Shown here: piece after piece, positions 45,251 through 50,672 of the stretch | Layout of the letters: the number at the start of each line of letters is the position of its first letter | How positions within the stretch are numbered: position 1 is the stretch's first letter | Source: Chromatiales bacterium | GTDB taxonomy: Bacteria; Pseudomonadota; Gammaproteobacteria; JAGRCI01 | NCBI GenBank assembly: GCA_020445565.1 | Contig: JAGRGI010000036.1 | Span: 1-50,672, forward strand | Length of the DNA stretch: 50,672 nt | Direction: 5' to 3' | The notes under the pieces: model-generated | Seen by the model: the letters and a program-made list of their open reading frames with translations, nothing else | What the model was told of the DNA's origin: nothing | Databases searched by the model: none | Translations under genes and position numbers: made by a program

Positions 45251-47029
45251 ATGGAACTGCAAACACTGACTTATATCGTTGTAGGGGCGACTTTCCTGCT
45301 CTACATCGGCATCGCCATCTGGGCGCGTGCCGCCACCACCGGCGAGTTCTATGTCGCCGGCAAGGGCGTGCATCCGGTGCTCAACGGTATGGCCACCGGC
45401 GCTGACTGGATGTCTGCCGCCTCCTTCATTTCCATGGCCGGGTTAATCGCCTTCAAGGGCTACGACGCTTCTGTGTATCTGATGGGCTGGACCGGCGGTT
45501 ATGTACTGCTGGCCATGCTGCTGGCTCCCTATCTGCGCAAGTTTGGCAAGTTCACTGTGCCGGAGTTCATCGGCGATCGCTATTACTCACAGACCGCCCG
45601 TATCGTGGCCGTCATCTGTTTGATCGTTGCTTCCATCACCTATGTCATCGGTCAGATGAAGGGTGTCGGCGTGGCCTTCGGGCGATTCCTGGAAGTGGAT
45701 TTCGAGACCGGCGTGCTGGTGGGCATGGGTATCGTGTTCGTCTACGCGGTATTGGGTGGCATGAAAGGCATCACCTACACGCAGATCGCCCAGTATGTGG
45801 TGCTGATCCTGGCCTATACCGTCCCGGCGGTCTTTATCTCCATGAATCTGACGGGCAACGCCCTGCCTCAGATCGGCCTGGGCAGCACCATGACCGGCAG
45901 CGAGACCTATCTGCTCGACAAGCTCGATCAAGTGGTCATGGACCTAGGGTTCAGTTCGTATACGCAGCAAAGCGGTGAGACATTGAACCTGGTATTGCTC
46001 ACCCTGTCTCTGATGATCGGCACCGCGGGCCTGCCCCACGTCATCATCCGCTTCTTTACCGTACCCCGCGTCAAGGACGCTCGCTCCTCCGCCGGATGGG
46101 CACTGGTCTTCATCGCCCTTCTCTACACCACGGCCCCCGGCGTGGGTGCCATGGCTCGTTTGAACCTGATGAACACCATCCAGACAGGCGAAATCGGTTC
46201 ACCCACCGGCAACCTGGTTTACGCCGAGCGTCCGGATTGGTTCAAGAACTGGGAGAAAACCGGTCTTCTGGCCTTCGAGGACAAGAACGGCGACGGCCGC
46301 ATTCAGTACTACAACGACGCTAACAAGGAATTCTCCGCCAAGGCCGAGGCCTGGGGATGGAAGGGCAACGAGATGACCAAGGTCGACCGTGACATCATGG
46401 TGCTGGCCAACCCCGAGATCGCCAAGCTGCCCAACTGGGTCATCGCCCTGGTGGCCGCTGGCGGTCTGGCCGCCGCGCTGTCCACCGCTGCCGGTCTGTT
46501 GTTGGCCATTTCCTCGGCTATCTCCCATGACCTGCTCAAGGGGGTGTTCGCCAAGGGCATCTCCGAGAAGGCCGAACTCATGGCGGGTCGTATCGCCATG
46601 GCGGGTGCCATCGCCGTGGCTGGTTATCTGGGTATGAATCCACCGGGATTCGCGGCGCAGGTGGTGGCATTGGCCTTCGGTCTGGCGGCCTCGTCGATCT
46701 TCCCGGCCCTGATGATGGGGATCTTCAACAAACGGGTGAACCGTGCCGGCGCCATCCTGGGCATGCTCACCGGCCTGTTGTCCACACTGATCTACATCTT
46801 CTGGTTCAAGGGCTGGTTCTTCGTACCCGGTACCGCCATGGCCGCCAACACCCCGGACAATTGGTTCCTGGGTATCCAGCCGGAGTCCTTCGGCGCCGTG
46901 GGCGCGCTGATCAACTTCGTGGTTGCCATTCTGGTGTCCAAGGTCACGGCTCCGCCGCCCGAGCACATCCAGCATCTGGTGGAAGACATCCGCGTGCCCA
47001 AGGGTGCCGGTAGCGCTACCGGTCACTGA
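45251..47029 (+). CDS. Sodium:solute symporter (acetate-type)
   Basis: A 592-residue SSS-family transporter with about 13 helices. GEFYVAGKGVHPVLNGMATGADWMSAASFISMAGLIAFKGYD is the family signature near the start; GTAGLPHVIIRFFTVP and the Ala/Gly-rich later helix AAGGLAAALSTAAGLLLAIS are also typical. It is longer than ActP because of a soluble insert (about 310-385: FEDKNGDGRIQYYNDANKEF) with an EF-hand-like calcium loop, as in the VC2705 subgroup. Neighbours (DUF4212 before, acs after) suggest acetate or a similar carboxylate as substrate. Confidence 0.93.
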   Translation: MELQTLTYIVVGATFLLYIGIAIWARAATTGEFYVAGKGVHPVLNGMATGADWMSAASFISMAGLIAFKGYDASVYLMGWTGGYVLLAMLLAPYLRKFGKFTVPEFIGDRYYSQTARIVAVICLIVASITYVIGQMKGVGVAFGRFLEVDFETGVLVGMGIVFVYAVLGGMKGITYTQIAQYVVLILAYTVPAVFISMNLTGNALPQIGLGSTMTGSETYLLDKLDQVVMDLGFSSYTQQSGETLNLVLLTLSLMIGTAGLPHVIIRFFTVPRVKDARSSAGWALVFIALLYTTAPGVGAMARLNLMNTIQTGEIGSPTGNLVYAERPDWFKNWEKTGLLAFEDKNGDGRIQYYNDANKEFSAKAEAWGWKGNEMTKVDRDIMVLANPEIAKLPNWVIALVAAGGLAAALSTAAGLLLAISSAISHDLLKGVFAKGISEKAELMAGRIAMAGAIAVAGYLGMNPPGFAAQVVALAFGLAASSIFPALMMGIFNKRVNRAGAILGMLTGLLSTLIYIFWFKGWFFVPGTAMAANTPDNWFLGIQPESFGAVGALINFVVAILVSKVTAPPPEHIQHLVEDIRVPKGAGSATGH

Positions 47030-47121
47030 GGTCTGTCTCAGCTCAGCGCAGGGATGCGCCCAGACCCTGCCAGGGATGGCTTATCACCCAGCCCATCCGT
47101 ATCTTCAGAAACGTCTCCGGC

Positions 47122-48978
47122 ATGGAAATCGAACTCCAAGAAATCCGCGATTTTCTGGTCCGGCATCCGCCATTCGATCACCTTCCGGAAGCCGAGTTGG
47201 CGCGTTTGCCAAAGGCGCTGTCCATCCGCTATTTCCGGCGCGGTACCGATTTCCCTCCACATGATGCCGACCAAGCCTACCTCTATGTGATTCGCTCCGG
47301 CGCCGTGGAAATGCGTGACGACGGAGGAGACCTGGTCAACAAGCTGGGGGAGGGCGATCTGTGCATGGTTCCCTGCAATCCAGGTGTTACCTTCAGCGGC
47401 AAGGCGGTGGAGGACACACTCGCCTACCTGCTGCCGTGCGCTGATCTGCGTCGAATCCAGGCAGATCATGCCGATTTCAACGAACACTTCGAGCAGTCCG
47501 TGGGGCAGCGGCTGCGCAAGGCGCTGGATCGCCTCAAGGAGTCTCCCCCAGGCGCTGAGACCCTGATGACGCTGACCGTGGGTGAGCTGGTGGGAGACCG
47601 GGTGGTGCATGTTGCGCCATCGGTCAGCATACAGGAGGCCGCCAAGGTCATGAGCGAGGAGCGCGTGTCTTCTGTACTGGTGATGGAAGGTGAGGCACTG
47701 CTGGGCATGGTGACTCTGCGTGACTTGCGCAGCCGCTGCCTGGCCGTGGGCCTGCCCTTCGATCGTCCGGTGGCGGAGATCATGACCCGTGATTTGCACC
47801 GAATTCAGCGAACCACACCGGCCTTCCAGGCCCTGCTGGACATGACCCGGCTGAACGTTCATCACCTGCCGGTGTGTGACGAGGAATGCCCCGTGGGCGT
47901 GTTGACCACCACTGATCTGGTGCGGCACCAGAGCGCCAACGCCGTGTACATGGTGGGCGACATCTACAAGTCGAAAGATGTCGAAGCCCTGACACAGATC
48001 AGCGTCCGCATACCTGAACTGCAGGTCCATCTGGTGGCCACCGGCGCCACCGCCGAACATGTGGGGCAGGCGGTGACCTCGGTCACCGACGCGCTGACCA
48101 AACGCTTGCTGGAACTGGCCGAGGCTAAACTGGGGCTGCCGCCGGTTCCCTATGCCTGGATTGCGGCCGGCTCCCAGGCGCGTCGCGAGCAGACCAGTTA
48201 TGGCGATCAAGACAACGCCCTGCTGATCTCCGATGAATTCCGGCCCGAGCATGACAGTTACTTTGCCGAGCTGGCACGATTCGTCTGCGACGGTCTGAAC
48301 GCCTGCGGTTACTACTACTGCCCTGGCGATGTCATGGCCACCAATCCGCAATGGCGTCAGCCGCTGGCCACCTGGAAACATTATTTTAGTACCTGGATCG
48401 AGTCACCGGAACCCAAGGCTGTCATGCTCTCGAGTGTGTTCTTCGACATGCGCAGCGTGGCCGGTGATCACCAGCTGTTGGCGGACTTGCAGAGCCACTA
48501 CCTGGGTATCAGTGCGACCAATAAGATCTTCCTGGCCTACATGGTCGCCAACTCCCTGAAGCACAGACCGCCCTTGGGTTTCTTTCGCAATTTCGTGCTG
48601 ATTCGCGGCGGCGATCATGCCAAGACTTTCGATCTCAAGCATCGCGGTGTGGTGCCGGTGGTGGATATCGCACGGGTGCTGGTGCTCTCCGAGGGGCTGG
48701 ACGAGATCGGTACCGTGGCGCGCATCCAGAGGGCCGCCACGACCTACGCGGTAAGCAAGGACATGGCCGCCAATCTGGTGGATGCCTTTGAATTCATTGC
48801 CACTCTGCGGGTGCGCCATCAGGTGGGAAGGATTCGTGCCGGACAAGAGGCGGACAACTATATCCATCCCGAAGAGTTGTCTCCGCTGGAGCGCTCACAC
48901 CTGAAAGATGCCTTTCGTTTGATCGGAGAAATGCAAGAGACCCTGGCCAACCGCTACCAATCCGGCCGGTTCGGCTAA
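47122..48978 (+). CDS. cNMP-binding / CBS / DUF294 nucleotidyltransferase-like protein
   Basis: A 618-residue soluble regulator. Order: cyclic-nucleotide-binding domain (about 10-120, YVIRSGAVEMRDDGG), a CBS pair (about 160-280, SVSIQEAAKVMSEERVSSVLVM and PVAEIMTRDLHRI), then the DUF294 nucleotidyltransferase-like domain with GSQARREQTSYGDQDNALL (about 350-368) and the DUF294 C-terminal part (about 480-610). It is known as a neighbour of symporter-acs clusters. It may adjust uptake or Acs activity in answer to cAMP or adenylates; the substrate is unknown. Confidence 0.93.
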   Translation: MEIELQEIRDFLVRHPPFDHLPEAELARLPKALSIRYFRRGTDFPPHDADQAYLYVIRSGAVEMRDDGGDLVNKLGEGDLCMVPCNPGVTFSGKAVEDTLAYLLPCADLRRIQADHADFNEHFEQSVGQRLRKALDRLKESPPGAETLMTLTVGELVGDRVVHVAPSVSIQEAAKVMSEERVSSVLVMEGEALLGMVTLRDLRSRCLAVGLPFDRPVAEIMTRDLHRIQRTTPAFQALLDMTRLNVHHLPVCDEECPVGVLTTTDLVRHQSANAVYMVGDIYKSKDVEALTQISVRIPELQVHLVATGATAEHVGQAVTSVTDALTKRLLELAEAKLGLPPVPYAWIAAGSQARREQTSYGDQDNALLISDEFRPEHDSYFAELARFVCDGLNACGYYYCPGDVMATNPQWRQPLATWKHYFSTWIESPEPKAVMLSSVFFDMRSVAGDHQLLADLQSHYLGISATNKIFLAYMVANSLKHRPPLGFFRNFVLIRGGDHAKTFDLKHRGVVPVVDIARVLVLSEGLDEIGTVARIQRAATTYAVSKDMAANLVDAFEFIATLRVRHQVGRIRAGQEADNYIHPEELSPLERSHLKDAFRLIGEMQETLANRYQSGRFG

Positions 48979-48987
48979 ACTGCCGCC

Positions 48988-49674
48988 ATGTTATCGCGGC
49001 TTTTGGGACCGGAGTATCGTCGCAAACGATTGGCTGCAAAGGCGCCGTCCGGTCCCTTGCGAGCCTATTTGTCGCACGTTCTGGCGGATAGGGGCAGCGA
49101 CTACCGCCAAGTGGAATACCTGGCCCTGGATCTGGAAACCACCGGCCTGCAACCGGGCAAGGATCACATACTGAGCGTCGGTGCGGTGTTGGTGCGGGGT
49201 ACGCGCATCGATCTGTCCACCGCCAGGCATGTGCTGGTACGTACCAAGCGGAGCATTCCCGAGGCCAGCGCGGTGATCCACCAGATTACCGATGACCGCG
49301 CAGCCCAGGGCCGGCCTATCGAAGAGGTGATGCCCTGGTTGCTTGAGCAACTGGCCGGCCGGGTGATGATTGCCCACCACGCCAAGGTGGAGATCGGCTT
49401 TTTGACCGCTGCCTGCCGTTCTTTGTACGGCAGTGAGGTGCTGTTCACCGCGGTGGATACCCAGGCGGTGGCATTGCGTGCCTTCCGGCGCCGCAATCAG
49501 GAAGTGGCCGCCAGGGAGCTGCGATTGCATGCCCTGCGTCAACGTTACGGCTTGCCGCGCTATCCGGCGCATGACGCGCTTAGCGACGCCTTGGCCGCCG
49601 CCGAGTTGTTTCTCGCCCAGGCCGCCCACAGGGACAGCGGCAAGGGCATGGCCTTGAAAGAGTTTTTGTTGTAA
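48988..49674 (+). CDS. DEDDh 3'-5' exonuclease (DnaQ-like)
   Basis: A 228-residue nuclease. ExoI motif [24 protein letters not shown] (D and E, about 47-49), ExoII region [13 protein letters not shown] (about 129), and Exo[16 protein letters not shown] (H and D, about 194-199) make a complete DEDDh site. It lies 9 nt after the DUF294 gene. It is often found in this acetate cluster, but its role there is not known; it is not the Pol III epsilon subunit by context. Confidence 0.92.
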   Translation: MLSRLLGPEYRRKRLAAKAPSGPLRAYLSHVLADRGSDYRQVEYLALDLETTGLQPGKDHILSVGAVLVRGTRIDLSTARHVLVRTKRSIPEASAVIHQITDDRAAQGRPIEEVMPWLLEQLAGRVMIAHHAKVEIGFLTAACRSLYGSEVLFTAVDTQAVALRAFRRRNQEVAARELRLHALRQRYGLPRYPAHDALSDALAAAELFLAQAAHRDSGKGMALKEFLL

Positions 49675-49740
49675 GTCCGAGAAAAAACCACCCGGCGGTC
49701 CGCCAGTCGGGATATCGCTCAACCACCGAGGAGAAAGGCA

Positions 49741-50672
49741 TGTCTGAAGACAAAATTTATCCCGTAAGGCCGGATTTCGCCGCCACGGCGCACGTCAAAG
49801 AGGCTGAATACACGGCCATGTACCAGCGTTCCGTGGATGATCCCGATGGATTCTGGGCCGAGCAGGCGGAGAAGTTCGTGACCTGGTTCAAGCCCTGGGA
49901 AAAGGTGCAGGACTGGAGCTACGACCAGGACGATCTGCACATCGAGTGGTTCAAGGGCGGCAAACTGAATGTCTCCTACAACTGCCTGGACCGCCACCTC
50001 GAGACCCGTGGCGATCAGACCGCCATCATCTGGGAGGGCGACAATCCAGCAGAGGATCGCAAGATCACTTACCGCGAGCTGCATGCCGACGTCAGCCGCT
50101 TCGCCAATGTCCTCAAGGCCAAGGGCGTGAAGAAGGGTGACCGTGTGTGCATCTATATGCCCATGATTCCCGAAGCCGCGGTCGCCATGCTGGCCTGTAC
50201 CCGTATCGGTGCGGTCCATTCCATCGTGTTTGGCGGCTTTTCGCCGGACAGTCTGCGCGATCGTATCCTGGATTCCGATTGCCGTACGGTGATCACCTCC
50301 GACTACAGCCTGCGCGGCGGCAAACAGGTGCCGCTGAAAAAGAATGCCGACAAAGCCCTTGCCGAGTGCCCGAATGTGAGCACCCTGATCGTGGTCAGGC
50401 GCACCGGTGGCGATGTCGCCTGGGTCGATGGCCGCGATTGCTGGTATGACGAAGAAATGGGCAAGGTGTCCGCCGATTGCCCGCCCGAGGAGATGGATGC
50501 GGAAGACCCTCTGTTTATCCTTTACACCTCCGGCTCCACCGGCAAACCCAAGGGCGTGCTGCACACCACCGGCGGCTATAAACTTTACAACGCGATCACC
50601 CATAAATACGTCTTTGATTATCACGATGACGATATCTATTGGTGTACAGCCGATGTGGGCTGGGTCACCGGT
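49741..50672 (+). CDS. acs: Acetyl-CoA synthetase, 5' part (cut by window end)
   Basis: The first 310 codons of an enzyme of about 645 residues that makes acetyl-CoA from acetate, ATP and CoA through acetyl-AMP. Features are [19 protein letters not shown] near the start, the block [39 protein letters not shown] (about 138-176) and the AMP-binding P-loop [11 protein letters not shown] (about 261-271). The frame is open to the window end. The ATG at 49741 has GAGGAGAAAGG before it. It closes the acetate cluster. Confidence 0.97.

Noticed and set aside
46199..47026. Minus-strand frame opposite the symporter
   Set aside because: Shadow of a highly conserved transporter; no domain seen.

Overview
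The window is high-GC chromosomal DNA that reads as a sulfur-oxidising gammaproteobacterium of the Chromatiales/Thioalkalivibrio type. The pointers are zipA next to smc and ligA, a murJ-ribF-ileS block, a minor-pilin cluster ordered fimT-pilV-pilW-pilX-pilY1-pilE, a sulfur-globule coat protein, a second secreted protein that joins a sulfur-globule-like segment to an OmpA domain, a cytochrome c4-like protein, and an acetate uptake/activation cluster. No tRNA or rRNA gene was seen.

Layout. 1-2719: the trailer end of a CRISPR array (36-nt repeats; the leader lies off the left edge), then a cas4-cas1 fusion and cas2. This looks like the adaptation module of a type I-G (formerly I-U) system whose effector genes would lie outside the window. 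2838-6904: two poorly known small proteins, a small membrane protein, a membrane class III nucleotide cyclase and a putative metalloprotein. 6971-9384: a 61-residue PEP-CTERM miniprotein behind a sigma-54-like promoter, a secreted unknown, ybaK, and a signal-peptide-bearing barnase-like RNase with its barstar. 9406-15041: murJ (apparent CTG start), ribF, ileS. 15050-18169: a MarC-family protein, a GluR0-like ligand-gated K+ channel, a remnant of a yedK/SRAP gene, a small zinc-ribbon membrane protein and a RAYT-type transposase with phased repeats in front of it. 18581-25098: smc, zipA, ligA. 25095-26813 (minus strand): a DUF2452-like protein, a membrane protein and a dihaem cytochrome c. 27086-28054: the Sgp-OmpA chimera. 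28328-35586: the type IV minor pilin operon. 35727-36053: a classic sulfur globule protein. 36303-39110: an FlhB-tail protein, FliK, and a membrane-anchored pentapeptide protein. 39103-41443: AMMECR1 and Memo proteins and a YheT hydrolase. 41576-44511: a small membrane protein, a two-RCK K+ channel, a GlcG/HbpS-like protein and an EF-hand protein. 44963-end: DUF4212 subunit, sodium:solute symporter, cNMP/CBS/DUF294 protein, DEDDh exonuclease, and the 5' part of acs.

How the genes work together. The right-hand cluster is a coherent acetate (or short carboxylate) uptake and activation unit. Its upstream region carries a sigma-54-type -24/-12 element with two 15-bp inverted repeats (GTTAC-N5-GTAAC) 60-80 bp before it, as expected for an enhancer-binding activator. 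The pilin operon would build a PilY1-tipped pilus. The sulfur-globule protein and the Sgp-OmpA chimera have near-identical starts to their mature chains (WWG...). This suggests that the chimera ties the globule coat to peptidoglycan in the periplasm. I rate this the most original lead in the window.

All function calls come from reading motifs and family memory; no database search or structure prediction was run.
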